Shown: positions 26,226 through 35,010, counted from the stretch's first letter. The stretch is 64,000 bases of DNA from an uncultured Alistipes sp. (GCA_947177225.1 CAMWTS010000004.1:1-64000); one strand, 5' to 3'. Notes: generated by a model from the letters alone, not told the origin. Made by a program: numbers and translations.

Positions 26226-26582
26226 ATGAAACTGTTTAAGTTGTGCTTGGCGGTCTCGATGCTTGCGGCCGTCGCCTGCGGTGGCGACGACGGCGATGCA
26301 CCCCGGCGTCTGGCTGCTCCTCACCCGGTTCAGAATATGGAGGCTACGACCTCCTATAAGGTGGTGGTCGAATGGGAGGCTGTCGGGAATGCCGCCGGAT
26401 ACAGTTGTGTGCTCGACGATTCCGTCCCGTTCTACACCGAGTCGACCACGGCGTCGTTCAGTGCGTTGAGTCCTGCGTCCGACCACACGTTCAAGGTGAT
26501 GTCGGTGGCTGATAATACCGGACTGTATCTCAACTCCGAATGGAGCGAGACCATCGATGTCAGGACTGCTGCCGCCGAATAG
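26226..26582 (+). CDS. Small lipoprotein with fibronectin type III domain
   Basis: 118 residues. There is a lipobox (LAAVACGG, Cys about 18) and an acidic post-Cys stretch, then one fibronectin type III-like domain (PHPVQNMEATTSYKVVVEW ... SFSALSPASDHTFKV ... WSETIDVRT). Such domains mediate binding or act as spacers; no enzyme is present. An ATG two codons upstream is possible. It overlaps nothing and ends the long plus-strand run; the terminator at 26616-26653 follows. Function unknown. Confidence 0.75.
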   Translation: MKLFKLCLAVSMLAAVACGGDDGDAPRRLAAPHPVQNMEATTSYKVVVEWEAVGNAAGYSCVLDDSVPFYTESTTASFSALSPASDHTFKVMSVADNTGLYLNSEWSETIDVRTAAAE

Positions 26583-26615
26583 CGATAGGGTATCGACAGA
26601 TACAGATAGGATATG

Positions 26616-26653
26616 AAACAATATGCCCCGTCTTCGGACGGGGCATATTGTTT
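26616..26653. terminator. Bidirectional terminator with TTCG tetraloop
   Basis: A 17-bp perfect stem closed by TTCG, placed between two convergent units (Fn3 lipoprotein on plus, aspA on minus). The ends are A-rich and T-rich, so a T run follows the stem in both directions. Confidence 0.88.
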
Positions 26654-26669
26654 ATCGGAAAGCCTTGCT

Positions 26670-28106
26670 CTATCGGCGCGGCTTGATGTCGAGTTTTACC
26701 GGACGTATCATGTTTTCGGGTTTGAGAATCGTATCAAGCTCCTCCTTGTTCAACACGCCGTGCTCCAATACCAGGTCGTAGACACTGCCGCCGGTGGCCA
26801 GAGCCTCTTTGGCGATCTTGGTCGAATTCTTATAACCGATGATGGGGTTCAGTGCCGTGACGATGCCGATGCTGTTGTGAACATATTCGCGGCAGCGTTC
26901 CTCGTTGGCCTTGATGCCGTCGACGCAGTTGATGCGCAGGGTGTCGAATCCGTTCATCATGATCTCGGCCGACTCGAAGCAGCACTGAGCCATGACAGGC
27001 TCCATGGCGTTGAGCTCCATCTGTGCGGCTTCGCCGCTCATGGCTACGCACAGATCGTTGCCGATTACCTTGTAGGCGATCTGGTTCATTACCTCCGGAA
27101 TCACGGGGTTGACCTTGCCCGGCATGATCGACGATCCGGGCTGACGTGCCGGAAGATCGAATTCGTGCAGACCGCAGCGGGGACCCGAACCCAACAGACG
27201 CAGATCGTTGCATATCTTGTTCATCTTGACGGCTATGCGACGCATGGCCTGCGAGTAGCCCACCATGCACGATGTGTCGGACGTTGCGGCCACCATATCT
27301 TCGGCCAGCTTGATGTCCCAACCCGTGATCTCGCGCATTGCTGCCAGGCATCGCTCGGCATATTCCGGCTCCGAGCATATTCCGGTGCCTATGGCCGTAG
27401 CTCCCATGTTGACGGTCAGCAGCTCCTCGGCAGCAAACTCTATGTTGCGTATCTCCTGACGCAGAATCGTGGCGAATGCGCCGAAGGTCTGACCGAGAGT
27501 CATCGGCACGGCGTCCTCCAACTGGGTGCGTCCCATCTTCAAGATGTGGGCGAACTCCTCGGCCTTGCGCTCGAACGATTCGATAAGCTGCGTGAAATGC
27601 TGCATGAAACGCTTGTGCGTGGCATAGAGTCCGAGGTGTATGGCCGTCGGGTAGGCGTCGTTGGTCGACTGCGAGCAGTTGACATGGTCGTTGGGCGACA
27701 GGTATTGATACTCGCCTGCCTCGTGTCCCATGATCTGCAATGCGCGGTTGGCGATCACCTCGTTGGCATTCATGTTGGTCGAGGTGCCGGCACCGCCCTG
27801 TATCATGTCTACGGGGAACTGGTCGTGATGCTTGCCTTCGAGTATTTCGAGACATGCCTTCGATACTGCGTCGAACTGCTCGTCGCTCAACAGTCCGAGG
27901 CTGTGGTTGGCTTCGGCTGCCGCGAGTTTGGTCATGGCCAGACCGTTGATGAACAACGGATAGTCGTAGAGGTGAAAACGGCTGATCGGGAAATTCTCGA
28001 TGCCGCGCAATGTCTGTACTCCGTAAAGCGCTTCGGCGGGAACCTGCATCTCGCCGATGAGGTCGCTCTCGGTACGGGTCTTGCCCGAGTAATTACACTT
28101 CATCAT
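26670..28106 (-). CDS. aspA: Aspartate ammonia-lyase
   Basis: Converts L-aspartate reversibly to fumarate and ammonia; in anaerobic gut bacteria it feeds fumarate respiration. 478 residues in the fumarase/aspartase superfamily. Family motifs seen are GGAGTSTNMNANEV, SQSTNDAYPTA (substrate loop) and the signature GSSIMPGKVNPV carrying the catalytic serine loop. AspA is favoured over class II fumarase by overall similarity (LIGEMQVPAEALYGVQTLR). The start is one of two adjacent ATGs (28106 or 28103); an upstream ATG at 28139 is unlikely. Confidence 0.92.
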   Translation of the reverse strand: MMKCNYSGKTRTESDLIGEMQVPAEALYGVQTLRGIENFPISRFHLYDYPLFINGLAMTKLAAAEANHSLGLLSDEQFDAVSKACLEILEGKHHDQFPVDMIQGGAGTSTNMNANEVIANRALQIMGHEAGEYQYLSPNDHVNCSQSTNDAYPTAIHLGLYATHKRFMQHFTQLIESFERKAEEFAHILKMGRTQLEDAVPMTLGQTFGAFATILRQEIRNIEFAAEELLTVNMGATAIGTGICSEPEYAERCLAAMREITGWDIKLAEDMVAATSDTSCMVGYSQAMRRIAVKMNKICNDLRLLGSGPRCGLHEFDLPARQPGSSIMPGKVNPVIPEVMNQIAYKVIGNDLCVAMSGEAAQMELNAMEPVMAQCCFESAEIMMNGFDTLRINCVDGIKANEERCREYVHNSIGIVTALNPIIGYKNSTKIAKEALATGGSVYDLVLEHGVLNKEELDTILKPENMIRPVKLDIKPRR

Positions 28107-28292
28107 AGTATTGTTAGGTTTTAATCGTTTTATGTTCAAAATACGGTTGTGCCGCGTAGTTGCGCAAATCGTAATATAAAGATACGATATTTTTCTCGAA
28201 AAAATGCAATTCTGATAATAAATTATAACTTTTTTATTCTCGGCACTCGATATTCGTAAGCCGCTCTCGGTTTGTGAGCGTGTGCAGACGAT

Positions 28293-28329
28293 ACTGCGGG
28301 ATCATACCCCGACGATATGATCCCGCAGT
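28293..28329 (-). terminator. Hairpin after the DUF4301 gene
   Basis: A 14-bp perfect stem (ACTGCGGGATCATA and complement) with a 9-nt loop, 19 nt after the DUF4301 stop on the minus strand. No T run follows, so the hairpin may protect the 3' end rather than terminate. Confidence 0.55.
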
Positions 28330-28347
28330 TGCCGGCTCTTCGTATCG

Positions 28348-29781
28348 CTATTGGTGCTCGGGACGCAGCAGGTCTTGCACCACCTTCACGGGCGAGAATG
28401 TCGTGACGGGTACGTCGATGAAGACGGTGTTCCAGTCGGCCATGGCACCGTTCCAAAGTCCGGGCAGCTCCTGCGCACGCAGGTCGCGGCCGCCGCTCGA
28501 CTTCTTCGATATGAAGCCGGTCGAGGGATCGACGTAGTTTTTGAGATCGAATTTACTGCCGTCGTGACGCCGCACGCCGCAGACCAGGTCGACCGGATTG
28601 AAGTGGGTTGCCGACTTCATCAGATCCATCTTGTCGGGTGCAATCTGGCTCGATTCGGCTATCTGCAACTGCTCCCAGCCGTCGGTATTGCGCACCCAGA
28701 ACGGACCTCCTCCCGGTTCGCCCTCGTTGCGTACCATGCCGCACACGCGTATTGGACGGTCGAGCATCGCGACGATCTTGCCGCGGTCGGCACCCTCAGG
28801 CAGCTTGCAGCACAACTCCTCTTGCAGGAATGCGGCAGCTTCGGCCACCGCGTCGTCGCCGCGTCGCAGTGACTCGATCAGCGAGAACGCACGGCGTTGC
28901 AGACGCAGCAACTCGCCGGCCAAAACTTTCTTATATGTCACCGTGTCGGCCTTGCGACGATCGGTTGTGACGTTGTCGATGTTCTTGACGAATATGATGT
29001 CGGCATCGAGTGCATCGAGATTTTCTATCAGTGCTCCGTGGCCTGCCGGACGGAACAGCAGACCTCCGTCGTCGGTGCGGAACGGACGGTTGTCCATGTC
29101 GACGGCAATGGTGTCGGTCGAGGGTCGCTGCACCGAGAAGGTCACCTCGTAACGGACGTTGAAACGCTCCTCGTAGATGCTTTGACGCTCTGCGAGCAGA
29201 GCTTCGAATCCGGCTATGTGTTCGGGCGAAACGGTGAAATGTATGCGCACCTTGTCTGCGGTGCGTGCATAGAGCGCGCCCTCTACCAGATGCTCCTCGA
29301 CCGGCTTGCGCAGCGAATCGGGATAGGCGTGGAATGTCACCAGCCCCTTGGGCTTGGAGCCGTAGCCCAGGCCGTCGATTATGATGTTGCGGACGATCTG
29401 CTCGTCGTCCGACTGCGGTGTAATGTATTTGGCCAGTTCGGGAAAGAAGGCGAAACGCTCGATGTTTTGCAGCAGCCGGTCGATGCCTTCGCCGCGACGG
29501 CCTTCGTTGACGAACTCGAACAGCTCCTTGAACATGCGTGTGGCAGCGCCCGAGGCCGGCACGAACTTTACTATTTGCAGCCCGGCCGCCTCTTTGTCGT
29601 AGAGAGCCTCGGCTGCGGCAAGCTGTTGTGCGTCGAGCACTCTGATGCCGTCGCCTGGCGATGCGGCGCGTGTTACGGGCAGCGGCGGAAAGCCGTTGCG
29701 GAAATTCTCGATCTGACGCTCGACCTGCTCGACGCTGAGACCGTGCGCCTCGATGCTGACTATGTCATCTTGGGTAAACAT
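28348..29781 (-). CDS. DUF4301 family protein
   Basis: 477 residues matching DUF4301, a Bacteroidota family of unknown function. The region KFVPASGAATRMFKELFEF and the GLGYGSKPKGLVTFH segment resemble the nucleotide- and sugar-binding loops of UDP-sugar pyrophosphorylases, so a nucleotidyltransferase role is possible but unproven. The later RPAGHGALIENLDALDADI motif also fits that fold. No signal peptide, so cytoplasmic. It is divergent from murB, and their candidate -7 boxes lie only about 20 bases apart. Confidence 0.78.
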   Translation of the reverse strand: MFTQDDIVSIEAHGLSVEQVERQIENFRNGFPPLPVTRAASPGDGIRVLDAQQLAAAEALYDKEAAGLQIVKFVPASGAATRMFKELFEFVNEGRRGEGIDRLLQNIERFAFFPELAKYITPQSDDEQIVRNIIIDGLGYGSKPKGLVTFHAYPDSLRKPVEEHLVEGALYARTADKVRIHFTVSPEHIAGFEALLAERQSIYEERFNVRYEVTFSVQRPSTDTIAVDMDNRPFRTDDGGLLFRPAGHGALIENLDALDADIIFVKNIDNVTTDRRKADTVTYKKVLAGELLRLQRRAFSLIESLRRGDDAVAEAAAFLQEELCCKLPEGADRGKIVAMLDRPIRVCGMVRNEGEPGGGPFWVRNTDGWEQLQIAESSQIAPDKMDLMKSATHFNPVDLVCGVRRHDGSKFDLKNYVDPSTGFISKKSSGGRDLRAQELPGLWNGAMADWNTVFIDVPVTTFSPVKVVQDLLRPEHQ

Positions 29782-29830
29782 GGTAATATCTGTTTTTGGT
29801 TATTGAATCAAGTTAGAGGTTTTAATCTCT

Positions 29831-29859
29831 CAAATTTAGTAAAATTTTCCGTAACTTTG
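29831..29859. promoter_or_regulatory. Divergent -7 boxes for DUF4301 gene and murB
   Basis: TAACTTTG on plus (29852-29859) and TAAATTTG on minus (29831-29838). Neither has a clear -33 TTTG. The plus box ends only 4 bases before the murB ATG, so the murB transcript may start at or next to its start codon. Confidence 0.5.
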
Positions 29860-29863
29860 CATT

Positions 29864-30874
29864 ATGAAACGTATTTTTAACCATGTCGATCTGACTGATC
29901 GCAACAGTTTTCATGTCAAGCAGAGTGCCGCAACGCTCGTCGAGTTCTCGTCGGCCGACGATTTGGCCGATTATTTCTCTTCGGAGCGCCCCTCGAAGTG
30001 GTATGTGCTGGGGGCGGGCAACAATATTCTGTTCACTCGCGACTATGACGGAGTGCTTATCTCCCCGTGCGGCAGAGAGGTATCGGTCATCGGCGACGAC
30101 GGCGAGCGCGTCGTGGTGCGCGTAGATGCCGGTGCCGACTGGGATTCGTTGGTGGAGTGGAGTGTGAAGCACGATTTGTGGGGGCTGGAAAACCTGTCGC
30201 TCATACCCAGCAGCGTTGGTGCGGCACCCGTGCAGAACATCGGCGCATATGGCGCCGAAGCCGGCGACACGATCATTGCGGTGGAGTATTTCGATGTGCG
30301 AAGTCTGGCGGCGGTGCGCCTCTCGAACGAGGAGTGTCGTTTCGGCTATCGCGACAGCATATTCAAACGGGAGCTGCGCGGCCGGGCTGTGATTACTGCC
30401 GTGGAGTTCGCGCTGTCGCGCAAGCCGCGTCCCAACCTCGGCTATGGCGATGTGGCACGCGAGGTGGAGCAGAGGGGCGGTGCGACGCTTGCCAATATCC
30501 GCGAGGCGATATGCTCGATACGTCGTCACAAGCTGCCCGACCCGGCTGTTACGGGAAATGCCGGCAGCTTCTTCAAGAATCCCATCGTCGGGCGGGCTGT
30601 GGCCGAGAGGCTGCTGGCCGAGTATCCCGACATGCCGGTCTATCCGATTGCCGGATCCGACCGTGTGAAACTGGCTGCCGGCTGGTTGATCGATCGCTGC
30701 GGCTTGAAGGGATACCGTGCGGAGAGAGTGGGCGTGCACGACAGGCAGGCTTTGGTGCTGGTCAATCTGGGCGGCGCCACCGGAGGCGATGTCATGGCAC
30801 TGGCCGATATGATATGCCGTCGCGTCGAGGAGCGTTTCGGCATAAGAATAGAACCTGAGGTTAATGTTATCTGA
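29864..30874 (+). CDS. murB: UDP-N-acetylmuramate dehydrogenase
   Basis: Reduces UDP-GlcNAc-enolpyruvate to UDP-MurNAc with NADPH and FAD. 336 residues, the E. coli-type (long) MurB. The FAD-binding motifs are VLGAGNNILF and SLIPSSVGAAPVQNIGAYG. The catalytic serine lies in GNAGSFFKNP, and the C-terminal Glu (EPEVNVI) is retained. The start MKRIFNHVDLTDRNSFHVKQ fits the family N-terminus, although a -7 box lies almost against it. First gene of a plus-strand run; tilS follows 5 bases later. Confidence 0.95.
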   Translation: MKRIFNHVDLTDRNSFHVKQSAATLVEFSSADDLADYFSSERPSKWYVLGAGNNILFTRDYDGVLISPCGREVSVIGDDGERVVVRVDAGADWDSLVEWSVKHDLWGLENLSLIPSSVGAAPVQNIGAYGAEAGDTIIAVEYFDVRSLAAVRLSNEECRFGYRDSIFKRELRGRAVITAVEFALSRKPRPNLGYGDVAREVEQRGGATLANIREAICSIRRHKLPDPAVTGNAGSFFKNPIVGRAVAERLLAEYPDMPVYPIAGSDRVKLAAGWLIDRCGLKGYRAERVGVHDRQALVLVNLGGATGGDVMALADMICRRVEERFGIRIEPEVNVI

Positions 30875-30879
30875 GCCAT

Positions 30880-32223
30880 ATGTTGCTTTTGGAGGAGTTT
30901 GAAAAGTATGTCGAGGCGAACGGACTGTTTACGCACGACGACAAAATATTGCTGACCGTATCGGGCGGCGTCGATTCGATGGTCATGATGGCGCTGTTCG
31001 CCGCTTCGGGCTATCGCTTCGGCGTGGCGCACTGCAATTTCCAGCTGCGCGGTGCGGAGAGCGATGAGGACGAGGAGCTGGTGATGCGCGAGGCAGGGCG
31101 TTACGGTGCCGAGCTGTTCAACCGCCGCTTCGACACTGTGGGCGAGATGGAGCGTACCGGCGAATCGATGGAGATGGCTGCGCGCCGCCTGCGCTACGCA
31201 TGGTTTCGCTCGCTGTGCGAGGAGCACGGCTATACGGTAATTGCCATAGCTCACCATATAAACGACTCTATCGAGACCTTCTTCATCAACATGCTGCGAG
31301 GTACGGGATTGCGTGGCCTGACCGGCATCAACGTGCAGATAGGACGCATCGTCAGACCTCTGATGTTCGCCTCGCGCAAGGATATACTCGACTATGCCGT
31401 GGCGCATCATATCCCTTACCGGGAGGACTCGTCGAACCGTTCGACGAAATATCTGCGCAACAAGGTGCGGCTGGGCGTGGTTCCTATGCTGCGCGAGATC
31501 AATCCCCGCTTTACCACAATCATGCGTCGCAACATCTCGCGATTGACCGATGCCCAGCGTTTCATCGACAGCTCGATGGAGCTTATCAGGCGTCAGTCGC
31601 TCGAAGAAGAGGGCGGCATACACACTCTGCATGTCGATCGTATCGATCCGTCGCTGCCACTGGGATATGTTGTCTACGAGATACTCAACTCCTCTTACGG
31701 TTTCAAGGGCGATACGGTCGATGCCCTTTGCCACGCACTGGCGCAGGGTAATACGGGTCGCAGATTCTATTCGCGCGAATGGGTGGCCACGATCGATCGC
31801 GGCCGCGTGCTGGTGAGCCGCATTGCCGACGAGGATACGTGCGAGGTGGTCGTCGAACGCGGTACGCTGCGCTCCTACTGCGGCAATTCGGTGCTCTATT
31901 ACGAGTATTGCGACATCGACCAGATCGATTCGATGGAGCTTGGCGACAACGTGGCACTGATCGATGCCGACCGTCTGCAATTCCCGCTTGCGCTGCGACG
32001 CTGGCAGCAGGGCGACTGGTTCATACCTTTCGGCATGAACGGACGCAAGAAGCTGAGCGATTACCTTATAGACAAAAAGGTGTCGATGGCCGAAAAGAGC
32101 CGTCAGTTCGTGCTATTGTCGGGCGATGATGTCGTGTGGGTGGTGGGACGTCGTCTGGACGATCGTTTCCGCCTGACGAGACAGACCGAGAATGTGTTGA
32201 AAATCACAAGAGAGATATTGTAA
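30880..32223 (+). CDS. tilS: tRNA(Ile)-lysidine synthetase
   Basis: Adds lysine to the wobble cytidine of tRNA-Ile(CAU) so that it reads AUA; essential for decoding. 447 residues. The N-terminal PP-loop ATP site is SGGVDS (28-33) and the HHIND motif is AHHINDSIETFFINMLRGTG. Domains of the long form follow, ending in the C-terminal TilS domain (GRKKLSDYLIDKKV). It starts 5 bases after murB and is followed 3 bases later by holA, so it is likely translated from the same message. Confidence 0.94.
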   Translation: MLLLEEFEKYVEANGLFTHDDKILLTVSGGVDSMVMMALFAASGYRFGVAHCNFQLRGAESDEDEELVMREAGRYGAELFNRRFDTVGEMERTGESMEMAARRLRYAWFRSLCEEHGYTVIAIAHHINDSIETFFINMLRGTGLRGLTGINVQIGRIVRPLMFASRKDILDYAVAHHIPYREDSSNRSTKYLRNKVRLGVVPMLREINPRFTTIMRRNISRLTDAQRFIDSSMELIRRQSLEEEGGIHTLHVDRIDPSLPLGYVVYEILNSSYGFKGDTVDALCHALAQGNTGRRFYSREWVATIDRGRVLVSRIADEDTCEVVVERGTLRSYCGNSVLYYEYCDIDQIDSMELGDNVALIDADRLQFPLALRRWQQGDWFIPFGMNGRKKLSDYLIDKKVSMAEKSRQFVLLSGDDVVWVVGRRLDDRFRLTRQTENVLKITREIL

Positions 32224-32226
32224 CAG

Positions 32227-33315
32227 ATGGCTAAATCGACTGTCAAATTCAAGGATTGCGTGGCTCAGTACGAGTCGCTTTCGGCCGATATCGCGGCGCG
32301 GCGCTTCGCTCCGATATATCTGCTTGCGGGCGACGAGAGCTACTTTATCGATGCGCTGTGCGAGCGGCTCGCCTCGTCGATTCTTACCGAGGCCGAGCGT
32401 GCATTCAACCAGATCACGGTCTACGGTCTCGACTCCGATGCGGGTGCCATAGTCAACCTGTGCCGGCAGATGCCTATGATGGGGTCGTACCAGGTGGTCA
32501 TCGTGCGCGAAGCCCAGAATCTGCAACGCATCGAGAATCTGGCTCACTACACTGCCAAACCTCAGCAGTCGACCATTCTCGTGGTATGTTATAAGAACAA
32601 GGAGCAGGGACGCGGCATCGACCGTCGAGGCTCGTTCTATAAGAGCTGCGTCAAAAACGGCGTGGTGTTCGAGTCGGTGCGTCCGCGCGACTACGAGATC
32701 GATTCGTGGCTGGCATCGTATGTGGCACGCTGCGGTTTGAAGATGCAGCCCAAGGCCATGTCGATGCTCAAAGAGCAGTTGGGAACCGATCTTGCGCGTA
32801 TCGCGGGCGAGTTGCAGAAGCTCACCGTGTCGCTGCCTGAGGGGCAGACGACGGTATCGGACGACGATATAGAGCGTTATGTGGGCATATCCAAGGAGTT
32901 CAACACCTATGAACTGTGCGGAGCCGTGATGCGGCAGGACGTGGCGCGAGCCATGCGCATCGCCGATCACTTCGGCAAAAATCCCAAGTCATATCCCATA
33001 ATGGTGACCATAGCCGTGCTGTTCGGGCAGTTCAGACAGATGTTTCTGATGGGCTATCTTATGTGGCAGACACGCAAACGCGGAGTGCCGTTTCCTTCCG
33101 ATGCAGAACTTATGCGCACGCTGGGCGTGGGCAATCCCTTTGCCATACGCGAGATGAAGGAGAATATCGGACGCTGGAACAATCGCCGGCTGTTCAATAT
33201 CCTCGGCCTGCTGCGCGAGTACGATGCCAAGAGCAAGGGTCTCGACAACGGCGGACTGGATCAGGACGAGCTGTTGCGCGAGCTGCTGCTCAAAATATTC
33301 TCCTCACAACAATAA
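32227..33315 (+). CDS. holA: DNA polymerase III subunit delta
   Basis: Delta is the clamp-loader subunit that opens the sliding clamp. 362 residues with the family pattern: IYLLAGDESYFIDAL near the N-terminus, a degenerate ATPase core (no Walker A), LEQLGTDLARIAGEL-like helices (MLKEQLGTDLARIAGELQKL), and the C-terminal collar helices. Divergent compared with E. coli HolA, as usual in Bacteroidota. It is packed in the murB-tilS run. Confidence 0.88.
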   Translation: MAKSTVKFKDCVAQYESLSADIAARRFAPIYLLAGDESYFIDALCERLASSILTEAERAFNQITVYGLDSDAGAIVNLCRQMPMMGSYQVVIVREAQNLQRIENLAHYTAKPQQSTILVVCYKNKEQGRGIDRRGSFYKSCVKNGVVFESVRPRDYEIDSWLASYVARCGLKMQPKAMSMLKEQLGTDLARIAGELQKLTVSLPEGQTTVSDDDIERYVGISKEFNTYELCGAVMRQDVARAMRIADHFGKNPKSYPIMVTIAVLFGQFRQMFLMGYLMWQTRKRGVPFPSDAELMRTLGVGNPFAIREMKENIGRWNNRRLFNILGLLREYDAKSKGLDNGGLDQDELLRELLLKIFSSQQ

Positions 33316-33327
33316 TATTCCGATCCT

Positions 33328-34083
33328 ATGGTGCGCTTCGCATGGATAGACGGCCGGACGGTCGATGTGCGGCAGATGCCCGATGCTCGTCCCTATGTCG
33401 TCGAACGCATACACACGCTCGACTATCGTGCGCAACGCATGGAGCGCCATCTCGACGTGCTGCGTACATCGGCCGGAGAGCTGTTCGGCTTCGCTCCGCT
33501 GTGCCGTGCCCGCGACATGGAACGCATAGTGGCTGAGCTGCTTGCCCACAACGGTATGACGCGCACGCTGAGCTGCCCGGTCAGGGTGAAACTCTCGTCG
33601 CGTGCCGAGCTTATGGTGGAGTGCGAGCCTCCTACGTTCGGGTCAGGGTGTTATCTGCGCGCCAAGATGCCGGTGGCGGCCGCATTGAGCTACGATGCTC
33701 CGCCGTGGGAGTGCCGTTCGTCTATGACCGAGGAGATTGTCGCCGTGGCCGACCGCATGGTGCATATGCAGGGTGCCGATGCCGCCATACGTGTCGATTC
33801 GCAAAATATGGTGGCCGGGTGGGCGTGGTCGCCGCTGTTTCTTGTCAGGGATCGTCATCTGTTCACGCCGAGGGAGTACGCCTCCGCGGAGTACGGCCTT
33901 GCCGTCGAGGCGGCGTCACGTGCCGGATTGCAGGTGCATGCGCGTCCGTTTTCGGTGCGTGCGCTGGACTATGCCGATGAAATCTTTTCGGTCGATTCGA
34001 TGGGTATGACTGCATATTCGCGTATCGGCAAACGCTTGCTGTCGAGCACTATCGCTGCCCGCATGGCCTCCTGCTTCGAGTAG
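33328..34083 (+). CDS. Degenerate class IV aminotransferase-like protein
   Basis: 251 residues that align by pattern with fold type IV PLP enzymes (PabC, IlvE). The N-terminus has RIHTLDYRAQRMERHLDVL, and the middle has GADAAIRVDSQNMV ... LFLVRDRHLFTP, matching the family's DEALLLD...G.V...LF segment. The position where the family carries its PLP lysine (K.LN in PabC) reads RSSMTEEIVA, with no Lys. The usual Glu before the SN/AN turn is also absent (AGWAWSP). It is therefore probably not a working transaminase, or it uses other residues. It lies between holA and a coiled-coil gene. Confidence 0.55.
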   Translation: MVRFAWIDGRTVDVRQMPDARPYVVERIHTLDYRAQRMERHLDVLRTSAGELFGFAPLCRARDMERIVAELLAHNGMTRTLSCPVRVKLSSRAELMVECEPPTFGSGCYLRAKMPVAAALSYDAPPWECRSSMTEEIVAVADRMVHMQGADAAIRVDSQNMVAGWAWSPLFLVRDRHLFTPREYASAEYGLAVEAASRAGLQVHARPFSVRALDYADEIFSVDSMGMTAYSRIGKRLLSSTIAARMASCFE

Positions 34084-34146
34084 CGTGCGCGGCCTGCGAC
34101 GGGGCGTTTCCGGAAAATAGGGAAACAGGTTGCCTGTCGCAAATCC

Positions 34147-34154
34147 TATCTTTG
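34147..34154 (+). promoter_or_regulatory. -7 box upstream of the coiled-coil membrane protein
   Basis: TATCTTTG, ending 25 nt before the start codon. There is no TTTG at the usual distance. A GTTTCC / GGAAAC inverted repeat at 34106-34126 lies just upstream and may terminate the preceding unit. Confidence 0.4.
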
Positions 34155-34179
34155 TCCGGAAAACCAATCCGCACATATC

Positions 34180-34770
34180 ATGAAAAAACTGTTTGTCGTT
34201 GTGGCGATCTATGCGATTGCTGCAACTGCCGTCGGCGTGTGGCGCATAGGAGGCCTGCGCCGAGAGAACCGACGCCTCGAATCCAACCAGCATGCACTGA
34301 TGAACTCGGTCGAGACCTATCGCACTCGTGCCGGAGAGTCGGCTGCTGCCGTCGAGCGACTGACGCTGCGCTGTGAGGAGTTTCGCCGAACCCATAGCGA
34401 AGATCTTGCCCGCATACGCGATCTGGGACTGCGTCTGCGCCGCGTGGAGAGCATGGCCGTAGCTGCGTCGCAGAGCCGCTACGATCTGCGCATCGGCCTG
34501 CGCGATACTGTCATCGTGCGCGATACCCTGCGCGACACGGTGCATGTGTTCGACGGCGGCGATGCTTGGAGCCGCTTTGAGGGGCGCATCGAGGGCGATA
34601 CGCTTGAATATACCTTGCAGACGGTCGATACCATACGCCAGATCGTACACCGCGTACCGCGCCGTTTTCTATTTGTCCGCTATGGCACCAAGGCCATTCG
34701 CCAGGAGATGGTGTCGAGCAATCCGCATACGCAGCTCGTCTATACCGAGTATATCGAACTCACGCGCTGA
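34180..34770 (+). CDS. Single-pass coiled-coil protein (DUF6549-like)
   Basis: 196 residues with one N-terminal transmembrane helix (about 4-22) and a coiled coil (about 25-100) rich in Arg, Glu and Leu. The C-terminal region has regularly spaced charged residues (RDTVIVRDTLRDTVHVF). The architecture is that of a membrane-tethered periplasmic rod, like phage Rz/i-spanin proteins. It also resembles the DUF6549 proteins found in Bacteroides mobile elements; that match is from memory and uncertain. It has its own -7 box and sits among housekeeping genes (holA, coaD, lpxD). No other phage gene is near. Confidence 0.5.
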   Translation: MKKLFVVVAIYAIAATAVGVWRIGGLRRENRRLESNQHALMNSVETYRTRAGESAAAVERLTLRCEEFRRTHSEDLARIRDLGLRLRRVESMAVAASQSRYDLRIGLRDTVIVRDTLRDTVHVFDGGDAWSRFEGRIEGDTLEYTLQTVDTIRQIVHRVPRRFLFVRYGTKAIRQEMVSSNPHTQLVYTEYIELTR

Positions 34771-34771
34771 T

Positions 34772-34945
34772 ATGTTTTTCGATCCGATGTTGTGTGCGGC
34801 AGCAGGGGGAGCATGTCTGGTCGCCTCGCATTTCGGGCGTTGGAGAGAGAGCGGTGTGCGAAGATCTCCGCAGCCATGTTCTTTGCGCGACTCGCTGCCC
34901 AATCAGTTCCTCTCAACTTTTTCCCACTCGGCAATACTCAAATAA
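34772..34945 (+). CDS. Possible small ORF after the coiled-coil gene
   Basis: A 57-codon frame that opens 1 base after the preceding stop. The N-terminal part is weakly hydrophobic (MFFDPMLCAAAGGACLVA) and the rest has no clear features. Its end runs into the palindrome of the coaD promoter. The only support is tight spacing, so it may be chance. Confidence 0.25.
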   Translation: MFFDPMLCAAAGGACLVASHFGRWRESGVRRSPQPCSLRDSLPNQFLSTFSHSAILK

Positions 34946-34989
34946 ATTCGGTATTAGCCTCGCTTATTATTATCTTTTTCTTATCTTTG
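34931..34989 (+). promoter_or_regulatory. coaD promoter with palindromic element
   Basis: TTCG (34947-34950), 20 nt, then TATCTTTT (34971-34978); a second -7 match, TATCTTTG, lies at 34982-34989. The -33 position is inside an inverted repeat (arms GGCAATAC and GGTATT around CAAATAAATT), the third copy of the element seen at the sulfatase and TPR-gene promoters. Confidence 0.55.
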
Positions 34990-35010
34990 TCAAAATATAC
35001 AGACTCGCTT

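Noticed and set aside
34772..34945. Smalltalk-type toxin or phage partner gene
   Set aside because: Only one short frame with no recognisable motif; kept as a low-confidence ORF rather than named.
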